Shown: positions 17,330 to 25,334 of the stretch, piece after piece | How the letters are laid out: every line of letters starts with the position of its first letter | Position numbering within the stretch: position 1 is the first letter of the stretch | NCBI GenBank assembly: GCA_016870475.1 | Contig: VGBO01000014.1 | Span: 1-44,552, forward strand | DNA: 44,552 nt | DNA from: Actinomycetota bacterium | Lineage (GTDB): Bacteria; Actinomycetota; Acidimicrobiia; Acidimicrobiales; CAIXPF01 | Direction of reading: 5' to 3' | Notes under the pieces: model-generated | The model's input: only the letters and a program-made list of their open reading frames with translations | What the model was told of the DNA's origin: nothing | Databases searched by the model: none | Position numbers and translations under genes: made by a program

Positions 17330-19186
17330 TCAGACGCGGCTGAACTCGTAGGGCGCCAGGCTCTCCTGCGCGTCGCGGCGGAACCGGTGCCAGCGCCCAC
17401 CGCCGTAGTAGGCGAGCGATCCGGGCTCGGCGTCGCCGTGGCCGTTGTAGTACGAGAGGCAGTCCCGCAGCGGTGCGGTGGCGATGTCGGCCTGCTTGCA
17501 GTGCTCCGCGTACTCCCGCTCCGATTCGACGGTGATGTCGATGATGTCGGCGCCGCGTTCCCGCATCGTCTGCAACATCCACACGGCGTAGTCGCCGTGG
17601 GAGTCGATGGCGTCGGTGAAGTTGAAGCTCCCGCCGCCGCCCTGGGGGCCCGTCATGATGAACAGGTTCGGGAAGCCCTGGGAGTGGATGCCGAGGAACG
17701 TCTTGGTGCCTTCCGTGGTCCACTTGTCGCTCAGCCCGCGCCCACCGCGACCGACGATCATGTTGAAGGTCGAGGTCGCCATCCACTGGAACCCGGTCGC
17801 GTAGATGAGCACGTCGAGGGGGTACTCGACGCCGTCGTGGACGACGCCCCGCTCGTTGATCTCGCTCACGCCGACGGGTGCCGTGTCGACGAGGTGCACG
17901 TGGGGCAGGTTGAACGTCGGCAGGAACTCGTCGTGGAACGTGGGGCGCTTGCAGCCGTAGGGGTAGTAGGGCTTCAGCGCTGCGGCGGTCGTCGGGTCGG
18001 TGACGATCGCGTCGACGCGGGCGCGGATCTGCTCCATGATCCGGAAGTTGGTGTCGAGCTGGCGCTGCACGAGTTCCTCCATGGAGAGGTCACCTTCGTG
18101 CTTCTTGCGCTCCTTGTAGTCGTCGACCTTGCCCGACAGGTAGTCGTCGTTCGCCTTGATGGCGGTTCGCCCTTCCGCGATCCGGGCGAAGCGTTCCCGG
18201 CGCTTGCGGGCCCAGTTCTCCTCCGTGCTCCACGTGGCGATCTCCTCCTCGGAGGTGGCCCGCTGGTCGCGCACGTCGATGGTGGAGGGTGTGCGCTGGA
18301 ACACGTAGAGCTCGCCGGCGACCTTGGCGAGCTCGGGGATGACCTGCACGGCGGTCGCGCCGGTGCCGATGATCCCGACCCGCTTGCCCTTGAGGTCGAC
18401 GTCGTAGTCCCACCGTGAGGTGTGGAAGGACTGCCCGGCGAAGCGCTCCATGCCGTTGATCCGGGCGAGCTTCGGCGTGGTGAGGATGCCGTTCGCGAGA
18501 ATGACGACTCGGGCGCGCATGGCGTCGCCGCGGTCGGTGTACACCGTCCACCGGGCGGCGCTCTCGTCCCACTCGGTGCGTTCGACGGTGGTGTGGAACA
18601 GGCACTGGTCGTAGAAGCGGAACTTCTCCGCCATCTTCTGGCAGTACTCGAAGATCTCGAAGCCCGACGCGAACTTCATCGTCGGGAAGTACCCCATCTC
18701 CTCGAGGAGCGGGAAGTAGCTGTAGGACTCGACGTCGCACGCGATGCCCGGGTAGCGGTTCCAGTACCAGGTGCCGCCGACGTCGCCGCCCTTCTCGCAG
18801 AAGCGCACGTCGTCGAACCCGGCCTCGGACAGCTTGTGCCACAGCAGCAGGCCGGCAAAGCCGGCGCCGACGACGAGGATGTCGCACTCGTCGGTGAGCG
18901 CCTCACGGTCGATGGGGGGTGCGGAGTGCACGTCCTTGAGGTATCGGGCGAACTCGCCCTCCATCGGCATGTAGTCCGCGGCGCCCCGACGGGCTTCTTT
19001 GAAGGCGAGGTAGCGCTGCTGTTCCTCGGCGTTGAAGACCGCGCCGACCGGCTGGGGCGGCAGCGTCTTCAGGGTCTCGTCCGCGGTGACGCCGTAGCCG
19101 CCACCGACGATGCGTTCCGACGCCTTCGCGGCGCGGGTGTCGAAGATCTTGCGACCGGACTTCGGGTCGACGGTGATCGCTGCCAT
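17330..19186 (-). CDS. Baeyer-Villiger-type flavin monooxygenase, long N-terminus
   Basis: A 618-residue class B flavin monooxygenase that should convert a ketone to an ester or lactone using NADPH and O2. It has the FAD motif GAGFAG (107-112), GGTWYWNRYPG (137-147), a perfect Baeyer-Villiger fingerprint FAGQSFHTSRWD (249-260) and the NADPH motif GTGATA (274-279). About 100 residues precede the FAD domain, as in phenylacetone and cyclododecanone monooxygenase relatives that have N-terminal extensions. The ATG at 19186 is well supported by GGGGAGGA six bases upstream. It ends 12 bases from the convergent P450 gene. The natural substrate is unknown. Confidence 0.93.
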   Translation of the reverse strand: MAAITVDPKSGRKIFDTRAAKASERIVGGGYGVTADETLKTLPPQPVGAVFNAEEQQRYLAFKEARRGAADYMPMEGEFARYLKDVHSAPPIDREALTDECDILVVGAGFAGLLLWHKLSEAGFDDVRFCEKGGDVGGTWYWNRYPGIACDVESYSYFPLLEEMGYFPTMKFASGFEIFEYCQKMAEKFRFYDQCLFHTTVERTEWDESAARWTVYTDRGDAMRARVVILANGILTTPKLARINGMERFAGQSFHTSRWDYDVDLKGKRVGIIGTGATAVQVIPELAKVAGELYVFQRTPSTIDVRDQRATSEEEIATWSTEENWARKRRERFARIAEGRTAIKANDDYLSGKVDDYKERKKHEGDLSMEELVQRQLDTNFRIMEQIRARVDAIVTDPTTAAALKPYYPYGCKRPTFHDEFLPTFNLPHVHLVDTAPVGVSEINERGVVHDGVEYPLDVLIYATGFQWMATSTFNMIVGRGGRGLSDKWTTEGTKTFLGIHSQGFPNLFIMTGPQGGGGSFNFTDAIDSHGDYAVWMLQTMRERGADIIDITVESEREYAEHCKQADIATAPLRDCLSYYNGHGDAEPGSLAYYGGGRWHRFRRDAQESLAPYEFSRV

Positions 19187-19232
19187 TGCTGGTCCTCCCC
19201 CGGCTCCCGGCCCCCGACCGGTGCGTGCGCCG

Positions 19233-19238
19233 ACCTTA
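19233..19238 (-). promoter_or_regulatory. Putative -10 box for the monooxygenase at 17330-19186
   Basis: TAAGGT on the minus strand lies 46 bases before the ATG. This gives a leader of roughly 40 bases that carries a strong Shine-Dalgarno sequence, unlike the leaderless genes elsewhere in the window. Confidence 0.35.
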
Positions 19239-19281
19239 CCGCGGACGCGCCGGTCCCCGGGAAGCTGTACCAGGCGGCCGG

Positions 19282-19287
19282 TACGAT
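19282..19287 (+). promoter_or_regulatory. Putative -10 box for the phosphoesterase gene
   Basis: TACGAT lies 19 bases before the ATG at 19307. The short leader contains GGAGGT at good spacing. The box is divergent from the monooxygenase promoter about 45 bases away. Confidence 0.35.
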
Positions 19288-19306
19288 CCGGCGTGGAGGT
19301 GGTGTC

Positions 19307-20317
19307 ATGTCCGCCACGGTGTCCCCTGACGGCTACGACGTGATCGGTGACGTGCACGGGAATGCTCCCCGGCTCGATGCCCTGCTTCGCAAGCTCGGGT
19401 ACGACGACGCTACGGGCGTGTTCCGCCACCCGCGTGGGCGGCGCGTGGTCTTCGTCGGCGACCTCATCGACCGAAAGGCCGAGCAGGTTCGAACGGTCAC
19501 CATCGCCCGGTCCATGGTCGAGGCCGGCACCGCTCTCATGGTCCTCGGGAACCACGAGGTCAACGCCATCGCGTTCGCCACGCCGACGAGCGATGAGCGC
19601 GAGTTCCTCCGCCCGCACAGCGAGAAGCACGAGGAGCAGCACCGGGCCTTCCTCGACGAGTTCGGGTTCGGGACCGCTGCGCACCGCGAGGTCCTCGACT
19701 GGTTCCGCAAGCAGCCGCTGTGGCGGGAACTCGACGGTGCGCTGCGTGTCGTCCACGCCTGCTGGGACCCGGCCGCGATCGCCGGTCTCGGCAGCCCGGT
19801 CCTCGACAAGGGCACGTTCGTCGAGGCCCACCCGCTCGACAAGAACTCCCCCGCGTACTGGTGGGTCGAACACCTCTGCAAGGGCCCGGAGATCAAGCTC
19901 CCGGATGACCAGTCCTTCCTCGACAAGAGCGATCACCGGCGCCACCACGCTCGAACCCGTTGGTGGCTGCCGGAAGCCCGCACGCACGCCCAGCTCTGCG
20001 AACTGCCCGAGGCAGACGCCAACCGCCTCGCTACGGAGTGGTGGTGGCACGAAGCACCCGTGCGGGACCCGAGGAACCCGAGGCCGCTCGTGCCGGCGTA
20101 CACCGATCCGATCCCGGTGATCTTCGGGCACTACTGGCGGCACCCCGACAGCACGCCCGAGTCCCTCGTGCACGGCCGGCCGGTGTGCGTCGACCTCAGC
20201 GCCGGGAAGTGTGGTCCGCTCGTCGCCTACCGCTGGTCGGGCGAGTCGATCGCCGATCCGGCGAACCTCGTGGGCGCCGGCGGTCGTTGGGACGGGGTCA
20301 CGGCCGACCGAGCATGA
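19307..20317 (+). CDS. Calcineurin-like metallophosphoesterase
   Basis: This 336-residue protein starts with the two-metal phosphoesterase pattern: DVHGN (about residues 15-19), GDLIDR and GNHEVNAIAF, with later histidines in VVHACWD and IFGHYWR. It is most like the bis(5'-nucleosyl)-tetraphosphatase and PrpE group within the calcineurin superfamily, so the substrate may be a dinucleoside polyphosphate or a phosphoprotein. GGAGGT ahead of the ATG at 19307 fixes the start. The frame is open far upstream but that is the shadow of the monooxygenase. The 3' end overlaps the PadR-TOBE gene on the other strand by 20 bases. Confidence 0.87.
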   Translation: MSATVSPDGYDVIGDVHGNAPRLDALLRKLGYDDATGVFRHPRGRRVVFVGDLIDRKAEQVRTVTIARSMVEAGTALMVLGNHEVNAIAFATPTSDEREFLRPHSEKHEEQHRAFLDEFGFGTAAHREVLDWFRKQPLWRELDGALRVVHACWDPAAIAGLGSPVLDKGTFVEAHPLDKNSPAYWWVEHLCKGPEIKLPDDQSFLDKSDHRRHHARTRWWLPEARTHAQLCELPEADANRLATEWWWHEAPVRDPRNPRPLVPAYTDPIPVIFGHYWRHPDSTPESLVHGRPVCVDLSAGKCGPLVAYRWSGESIADPANLVGAGGRWDGVTADRA

Positions 20318-21056
20318 CCTCGGTCGACTTCACGATCACGAGCACCTCGTCGTCGACGACGACGTCGAGGTCGGCAACGCTCTCACGAGTCACGACCGCC
20401 GTGAGGAACTGACCGTCGGGCAGCACGGTCCGCACGGTGGCGAGGACGTCGCCGAGTTGCACCGACACCACCCGGGCGCGCACCTGGTTGCGGGCACTGA
20501 GCCGCAACGGTGTCGGCGGCCGGGCCACCGCGGCGGACGGCTCCTCGAGGAGCAGGTCGAGGAAGCGCCGCACCGCACGCGCCTGCTCGCGACGCCACAG
20601 GTCGACGGGGCCGGCTGCCGGTCCGGCATCGGCGAGACGGGCGAATCGTTCGGCGAACTGTGCTCGCTGCGCGTCGACGAGGCCGTGGATGTCGAGGTCA
20701 CGGCGTCGGAGCAGTTCGACCTTGAGGAGCAGCTCGGTGCGAACGTCGCGCAGGTGCTCGACCGGAGCGGCGAGCCACGCCCGGGCCGCCGTGCGCCCCT
20801 TCGCCGACACGCGGAGGGCGACCCGCTCCCGGGTCCGACGCTCCCCACCGGCGGCACGCGTCAGCAGACCACGCTCGGCGAGCGTCTCGATCGAGCGGTA
20901 GACGAGTGGCCGGGACAGGTGCCAGATCCGCCCGAGCTCGCCGTCCTCGGCGAGCAGGGTCCCGACCGCCCATCCGTGGCCGACACCTTCGTCGACGAGG
21001 GCGAGGCAGACGCGATCCGCAAGCGTGAGGGGCGTCGGCTCGGCCACGGCGCGCAT
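20298..21056 (-). CDS. PadR-like regulator fused to a TOBE (molybdate-binding) domain
   Basis: The 252-residue protein has an N-terminal winged helix of PadR type (LTLADRVCLALVDEG, then WHLSRPLVYRSIETLAERGLL), a helical PadR C-terminal segment up to about residue 180, and a TOBE/Mop domain from about 186 to 252. The domain begins with SARNQ, the characteristic opening of Mop-type domains that bind molybdate or tungstate, and ends in VIVKSTEVML. In E. coli the molybdate sensor ModE joins a LysR-type helix-turn-helix to such domains; here a PadR domain takes that place. I infer an oxyanion-responsive regulator, possibly of modABC at 30149-32807. It starts one base after the Fur-family gene, so both are co-transcribed. 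Confidence 0.82.
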   Translation of the reverse strand: MRAVAEPTPLTLADRVCLALVDEGVGHGWAVGTLLAEDGELGRIWHLSRPLVYRSIETLAERGLLTRAAGGERRTRERVALRVSAKGRTAARAWLAAPVEHLRDVRTELLLKVELLRRRDLDIHGLVDAQRAQFAERFARLADAGPAAGPVDLWRREQARAVRRFLDLLLEEPSAAVARPPTPLRLSARNQVRARVVSVQLGDVLATVRTVLPDGQFLTAVVTRESVADLDVVVDDEVLVIVKSTEVMLGRP

Positions 21057-21057
21057 G

Positions 21058-21531
21058 CTACCGGTGGTGCCCGGGAGCGGTTCCCGGGCTGTCGACCCCT
21101 CGACCGACGCAGCGGCGGCAGCGTCCGGAGACCGTGAGGTGCTCAGGGTCGGCGGCGAACCCGTGTCGGTCTGCGAGCCGGTCGCGCAGGTCGTCGAGAT
21201 CGGTGTCGGGAAACTCCACCGTTGCACCGCAGCTCCGGCACACAGCGTGGTGGTGGGCGTCACCGGCGAGGTGGTAGGCGACCGGCTGGTCACCGAGACG
21301 AGCAGCGCGGAGGATGCCCGACTCCCGCAGCGCGTCGACGGTCCGGTAGACGGTCGACAGGTGGATCGTCGGGGTGCGACGACGCACCCGGGCTGCGAGC
21401 TCCTCCACACCGATGTGGTCGTGGCCCGCGTCGAGGAGCTCGGCAAGCACGGCGCGTCGCGCCGCGGTCACCCTGACCCCGCGGTCCCGCAGCTGGTCGA
21501 GGAGGGCATCGAGACGGCGGGCTGACGGCAC
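21058..21531 (-). CDS. Fur-family metal-responsive regulator
   Basis: This 157-residue repressor has the Fur fold: an N-terminal winged helix with VTAARRAVLAELLDA and the recognition helix LSTVYRTVDAL, then AYHLAGDAHHHAVCRSCG carrying the HHH metal site and first CxxC. A second CxxC (CRRC) follows near the C-terminus for structural zinc. Placement divergent from a cobalt/nickel ECF transporter suggests a Nur- or Zur-like role controlling that transporter. The metal cannot be read from sequence. The GTG at 21531 lies 6 bases after a GATACT box with no Shine-Dalgarno sequence, so the mRNA is probably leaderless. Confidence 0.88.
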   Translation of the reverse strand: MPSARRLDALLDQLRDRGVRVTAARRAVLAELLDAGHDHIGVEELAARVRRRTPTIHLSTVYRTVDALRESGILRAARLGDQPVAYHLAGDAHHHAVCRSCGATVEFPDTDLDDLRDRLADRHGFAADPEHLTVSGRCRRCVGRGVDSPGTAPGHHR

Positions 21532-21537
21532 GCCCGA

Positions 21538-21545
21538 AGTATCGC
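21538..21545 (-). promoter_or_regulatory. -10 region of the Fur-family gene
   Basis: On the minus strand this reads GCGATACT, with GATACT as the likely -10 box, 6 bases before the GTG. The identical eight bases occur on the plus strand at 21575-21582, so the divergent promoters mirror one another with 29 bases between. Confidence 0.45.
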
Positions 21546-21574
21546 GTCGACGACGCGGGCACGGCGCCCCCTGT

Positions 21575-21582
21575 GCGATACT
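21575..21582 (+). promoter_or_regulatory. -10 region of the cbiM operon
   Basis: GCGATACT on the plus strand, mirrored by the Fur-gene box. The transcript would begin near 21589, leaving a leader of about 27 bases with an AAAGGA ribosome binding site before the cbiM GTG. Confidence 0.4.
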
Positions 21583-21587
21583 CCAAC

Positions 21588-21604
21588 CTGCGATTAGTTC
21601 GCAG
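21588..21604 (+). promoter_or_regulatory. Palindromic operator candidate at the cbiM transcription start
   Basis: CTGCGA-TTAGT-TCGCAG is a perfect 6-bp inverted repeat with a 5-base centre, an arrangement like a Fur/Nur/Zur half-site pair. It covers the predicted transcription start of cbiM and lies just before the ribosome binding site, so a bound repressor would block the operon. The adjacent Fur-family protein is the obvious candidate ligand. This is inference. Confidence 0.5.
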
Positions 21605-21615
21605 AAAGGACCGCC

Positions 21616-22272
21616 GTGCATCTCCCCGACGGGTTCGTCGACGCCCCCACCTCGCTCGCTGCGGCGACGGTCGCCGCTGCAGCAGTGGCGGTGACGCTTC
21701 GGCGATCCCCCGGCGTCGAACCGCTGACCGGGCTCCTCGCCGCGTTCGTCCTCGCTGCGCAGATGCTCAACGTTCCGATCGCAGCGGGGACCTCCGGCCA
21801 CGTCCTCGGCGCGGTCCTCGCCGTGGTCCTCGTCGGGCCGGGTCCGGCGTTGCTGGCCACGACCACGGTGATCATCGTGCAGGCGCTGCTCCTCGCCGAT
21901 GGTGGGGTGAGCGCCCTCGGCCTCAACGTCGTGAACCTTGCGGTCGTCCCGGTCGTCGTCGGTTGGCTGGTCTTCGAAGGGATCCGCCGGGCCACCCCGT
22001 CCGGTCGGACCACCCTGCTGGCGGCGACGGCCCTCGCCGCCTGGGCCTCGGTCGTCGCGGCCGCGGCGGCGTTGGCCCTCGAATACGCCGTCGGGGGTTC
22101 GGGTGCCGTGCCCGCCGGCCGCCTCGCCCTTGCGATGGTCGGCGTCCACACGCTGATCGGCGTCCTCGAAGCGGTCGTCACGGTCGCCATCGTCGGCGCA
22201 GTGCTCTCGAGTCGGCCCGATCTCGTCCACGGTGCGCGACACCTCCGCCGGGCCACGGCGGTGGCGCGGTGA
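21616..22272 (+). CDS. cbiM: Cobalt/nickel ECF transporter S-component CbiM
   Basis: This 218-residue membrane protein opens with MHLPDGF. In this family the N-terminal Met-His pair helps coordinate Co2+ or Ni2+. A second family motif, GTSGH, follows at about residue 58, and six to seven hydrophobic segments fill the rest. It is the substrate-binding component of an energy-coupling-factor transporter whose other parts are the next three genes. The GTG at 21616 must be the start because the second residue is the metal-binding histidine. It overlaps the next gene by 4 bases. Cobalt and nickel cannot be separated from sequence alone. Confidence 0.93.
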   Translation: MHLPDGFVDAPTSLAAATVAAAAVAVTLRRSPGVEPLTGLLAAFVLAAQMLNVPIAAGTSGHVLGAVLAVVLVGPGPALLATTTVIIVQALLLADGGVSALGLNVVNLAVVPVVVGWLVFEGIRRATPSGRTTLLAATALAAWASVVAAAAALALEYAVGGSGAVPAGRLALAMVGVHTLIGVLEAVVTVAIVGAVLSSRPDLVHGARHLRRATAVAR

Positions 22273-22547
22273 CGACCTCACGGCGTGCTGCGCTGCTCGC
22301 CGTCGCGCTCGTCGCCGTGCTCGTCCTCGCTCTCGGGGCGGACCGCTGGGCGAGCGAGTCCCCCGACGGCTTCGAACGCGTCGCTATCGACAACGCCCTG
22401 CTCGTCGAGGAACCCGAGGCCACCGAGCCCACCGACGACGGTCTCGACGTCGGCACCGTCGCCCGGACCGCGGCTGGCGTGGTAGCGGTCGCACTCACCA
22501 TGCTCGCCCTCCCGCGCATCGTCCGGCGCGCCGCCGAGGAGCGGTGA
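22269..22547 (+). CDS. PDGLE-domain protein, CbiN-like component
   Basis: A 92-residue protein with two membrane helices (LLAVALVAVLVLALGA and VVAVALTMLALP) around an extracellular segment carrying SPDGFERVA, the PDGLE-domain motif. Such proteins replace or join CbiN/NikN as the small auxiliary subunit of CbiM transporters. The GTG start overlaps the cbiM stop, and its stop overlaps the cbiQ start. Confidence 0.87.
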   Translation: MTTSRRAALLAVALVAVLVLALGADRWASESPDGFERVAIDNALLVEEPEATEPTDDGLDVGTVARTAAGVVAVALTMLALPRIVRRAAEER

Positions 22548-23320
22548 GGCCGGCGCCCCCCGTCCCGGGTGGCGCACAGCCCCTACCGGTCGGTGCGACG
22601 GTGGCTGCAGCCAGGGTCGCCGCGCTGCTCGTCTTCCTCGGCGCGGTCGTTGCGACCCCGACCCGGAGTCTCGGCACCTTCGCCGTGCACGCCGGCGGAC
22701 TGTCGCTGCTGGCGCTCCTCGTGCGCGTTCCCGCCGCCCGCCTGCGAAACGCCCTGCTGCTCGAGGTGCCCGTCGTCGCCTTCGCGGCGCTGCTGCCGCT
22801 CCTCGGTGTCGGTCCACATGTTGCGGTGGGACCGCTCGATCTCTCCGTACCGGGCCTGTGGGAGGCCTGGTCGATCCTCGCCCGCGCAACACTCGGCCTG
22901 CTGGCGACCACGATCCTGCTCGCGACGATGCCGGTGGCCGACGTGCTGGCCGGTTGCGGCCGGCTGCGGTTGCCATCCCAACTCGTCGCTGTTGCCGGGT
23001 TCGCGCTGCGGTACGGGGTCGTGGTGCAGGACGACGCCCGGCGGATGCGGCTCGCCAGGGCGGCCCGGGGTGACGACCCACGGTGGATCTGGCAGGCACG
23101 CGGACTCATGGCGTCCACCGGGGCGCTCTTCGTGCGGAGCTTCGAGCGCGGTGAGCGCGTGCACCGGGCGATGCTCGCCCGGGGATACGACGGGCGAACG
23201 GCGCTCCACATCCTCGACCCGACGGCCGAGCGCCCCCTCCGCCCCACCCACGCACTGCTGCTCAGCGTGGTCCCGATCGCCTCGTGGACCGCTACCGGCG
23301 CAGCGTTGGTGCTCCGATGA
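22544..23320 (+). CDS. cbiQ: ECF transporter T-component CbiQ
   Basis: This 258-residue membrane protein links the ATPase to CbiM. After several hydrophobic helices it has MRLARAARGDD and, near the end, RSFERGERVHRAMLARGYDGR. The second segment matches the conserved C-terminal coupling helix (E-R-(A/S)-x-R-G pattern) of ECF T-components. The GTG at 22544 overlaps the upstream stop, and the stop overlaps the cbiO ATG, so all four genes form one translationally coupled operon. Confidence 0.9.
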   Translation: MRPAPPVPGGAQPLPVGATVAAARVAALLVFLGAVVATPTRSLGTFAVHAGGLSLLALLVRVPAARLRNALLLEVPVVAFAALLPLLGVGPHVAVGPLDLSVPGLWEAWSILARATLGLLATTILLATMPVADVLAGCGRLRLPSQLVAVAGFALRYGVVVQDDARRMRLARAARGDDPRWIWQARGLMASTGALFVRSFERGERVHRAMLARGYDGRTALHILDPTAERPLRPTHALLLSVVPIASWTATGAALVLR

Positions 23321-24087
23321 CCGCCGGCCCAGACCGGGCGGATCACCCGGCGAGCATCGAGGTCGTCGGGCTCGGGCACGTCCATCCCGAGGGACGGCGG
23401 GCCCTCGAGGACGTTTCCTTCCGCATCGGGCCGGGTGAACGGGTCGCCCTGCTCGGCGCGAACGGGTCGGGGAAGACCACCCTTCTGCTCCACCTCAACG
23501 GGCTGCTTCGGGCGACCGAGGGGTTGGTGCGCATCGATGACCTCACCGTCGACGACGGCCACGTCTCCACGGTTCGCCGGCGCGTCGGGTTCGTGTTCCA
23601 GGACGCCGACGACCAGCTGTTCTTGCCGACCATCGGTCGGGATGTCGCGTTCGGACCCGCGAAGGAGGGCCTCCGTGGTGCAGCCCTCGATGAACGCGTC
23701 GCTGCCGCACTCGATGCCGTCGGGCTCGCCGGGTTCGCCGATCGTGCCCCGCATCAGCTGAGCGCCGGCGAACGACGGCGGGCCGCGCTCGCAACCGTGC
23801 TCGCGATGCGCCCGGGCGCGCTCGTCCTCGACGAACCGACCGCCGACCTCGACGCACGGGGTCGAGTCGATCTCGGCCGCGCGCTCGACGCGATGAGCTG
23901 CACCCTCGTGCTCGTCACCCACGATCTCGTCGTCGCTGCGGAGCACGGTGACCGGGTGCTGATCCTCGACGAGGGCCGGCTGGTGGCCGACGGGCCCGCC
24001 GCCGATCTCCTCGACGATGTCGACCTCCTCGTACGCCACGGCGTCGCCACCCCACCACGGCGCCGACGGACCCGGCCCGGGCCATGA
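23317..24087 (+). CDS. cbiO: ECF transporter ATPase CbiO
   Basis: A 256-residue ATPase that powers the cobalt/nickel importer. It has Walker A GANGSGKTT, the Q-loop stretch VFQDADDQLF typical of ECF ATPases, signature LSAGERRRAAL, Walker B LVLDEPTADLD and switch VTHDL. Only one ATPase is encoded, so a homodimer is expected. It converges on the acyl-CoA dehydrogenase gene with a gap of 6 bases. Confidence 0.95.
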   Translation: MTAGPDRADHPASIEVVGLGHVHPEGRRALEDVSFRIGPGERVALLGANGSGKTTLLLHLNGLLRATEGLVRIDDLTVDDGHVSTVRRRVGFVFQDADDQLFLPTIGRDVAFGPAKEGLRGAALDERVAAALDAVGLAGFADRAPHQLSAGERRRAALATVLAMRPGALVLDEPTADLDARGRVDLGRALDAMSCTLVLVTHDLVVAAEHGDRVLILDEGRLVADGPAADLLDDVDLLVRHGVATPPRRRRTRPGP

Positions 24088-24093
24088 GGTAGG

Positions 24094-25308
24094 TCAGCGC
24101 GACGTCGTGTCGGGCTTCGGTTCGCCGGGCAGACCGAGCACCCGTTCGCCGAGCGCGTTGCGCTGGATCTCGTCCGTGCCCCCGGCGATCGACAACGCAG
24201 GGGTCGACAGCGCGTAGTGCTGGAACTCGGACGACGGGGCGTCATCGCCGACGAGCATCCCGTGTGGGCCTTGCACGGCGAGGCCGAGGTCGCGCTGCCC
24301 GCGTCCGAGATCGGAGACAGTGATCTTGCTGATCGGGCCGACCGCGCCGGCCCGTGGCGCCGCCTCGCCGGGTGATCGGGTGCGCTGGTTCGTGTAGGTC
24401 ATGAGCCTGCGCCGGGTCTGCAGCGCGACGAACCGTTGCCGCACGATCGGGTCCGTAACGGACCCGCCGTCGCGCACGAGACCGTCGAGCACCTGCGCGA
24501 TCCCCCGGCCGGCGATCGCGGCACCGCGTGGCGTACGCAGCCGTTCGGCGATGACGCCGGCGGGGGCGTCGAGGGGGACCTTCCCGAACGGGCCGCCCTC
24601 GTGTGACGCCGGGTTGAAGGAGTTCCGTTCGTGGGCGAGGAACGTCCGAGTGACCGCCCATCCCCCACCGAGGTCGCCGAGCACGTCTCGGGCGGCGACC
24701 CGGGCGCCGTCGATGACGACCTCGTTGAAGGTTGCGTCGCCCGTCATCTGCCGGAGCGGTCGGACGTCGACCCCGGGCTGGTCGCGCCACAGCAGCAGGA
24801 ACGTGAGCCCACCGTGCGCCCGCACGGTCGGGTCGGTGCGTGCGAGCAGCATCCCGATGTCGACGATGTCGGCGTTCGACGTCCAGACCTTCGTCCCGGT
24901 GACCACCCACTCGTCGCCGTCCCGCACCGCCGCGCATCTCGCCGACGCAAGGTCGGAGCCGGCGTCTGGTTCGGACAGCATCTGGCACGCCGTCCAGTTC
25001 TGCGTCGCCATCCCCCACAGGTAGCGCTTGCACTGCTCGTCGGTCCCGTGCGCGATGAGCATCGGCGCGAGGAGCGACGGGCCGATCCCCGACGGCGGTC
25101 CGAGCGCGCCGACCCGACGACGTTCCTCCCGGACGACTCGTGCGAGCCCGGTGGGGAGGTCACGCCCCCACCAGCGTTGCGGCCAGGTCGGGTATGCCCA
25201 GCGGTCCACCATCATGCGGTGGAACCAGGCGCCGACGCTGAGGTCCGGATCCCAGTTCGCCTCGTACCAGGCGCGTGCCTCGGTGCGGAGTGCGTCCTCG
25301 TCGTGCAT
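24094..25308 (-). CDS. Acyl-CoA dehydrogenase family protein
   Basis: The 404-residue flavoenzyme would dehydrogenate an acyl-CoA at the alpha-beta bond. It has the mid-domain CQMLSEPDAGSDLAS, VVTGTKVWTSNAD and the C-terminal ALSIAGGTDEIQRNALGERVLGLP block. The form resembles actinobacterial FadE-type enzymes of branched, aromatic or steroid substrate breakdown. It sits 26 bases downstream of a Baeyer-Villiger-type monooxygenase on the same strand, which suggests ring-opened products pass into beta-oxidation. That link is inference. Confidence 0.92.
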   Translation of the reverse strand: MHDEDALRTEARAWYEANWDPDLSVGAWFHRMMVDRWAYPTWPQRWWGRDLPTGLARVVREERRRVGALGPPSGIGPSLLAPMLIAHGTDEQCKRYLWGMATQNWTACQMLSEPDAGSDLASARCAAVRDGDEWVVTGTKVWTSNADIVDIGMLLARTDPTVRAHGGLTFLLLWRDQPGVDVRPLRQMTGDATFNEVVIDGARVAARDVLGDLGGGWAVTRTFLAHERNSFNPASHEGGPFGKVPLDAPAGVIAERLRTPRGAAIAGRGIAQVLDGLVRDGGSVTDPIVRQRFVALQTRRRLMTYTNQRTRSPGEAAPRAGAVGPISKITVSDLGRGQRDLGLAVQGPHGMLVGDDAPSSEFQHYALSTPALSIAGGTDEIQRNALGERVLGLPGEPKPDTTSR

Positions 25309-25334
25309 CGCGCCGGCCCCCGTCGAGCGTCGAC

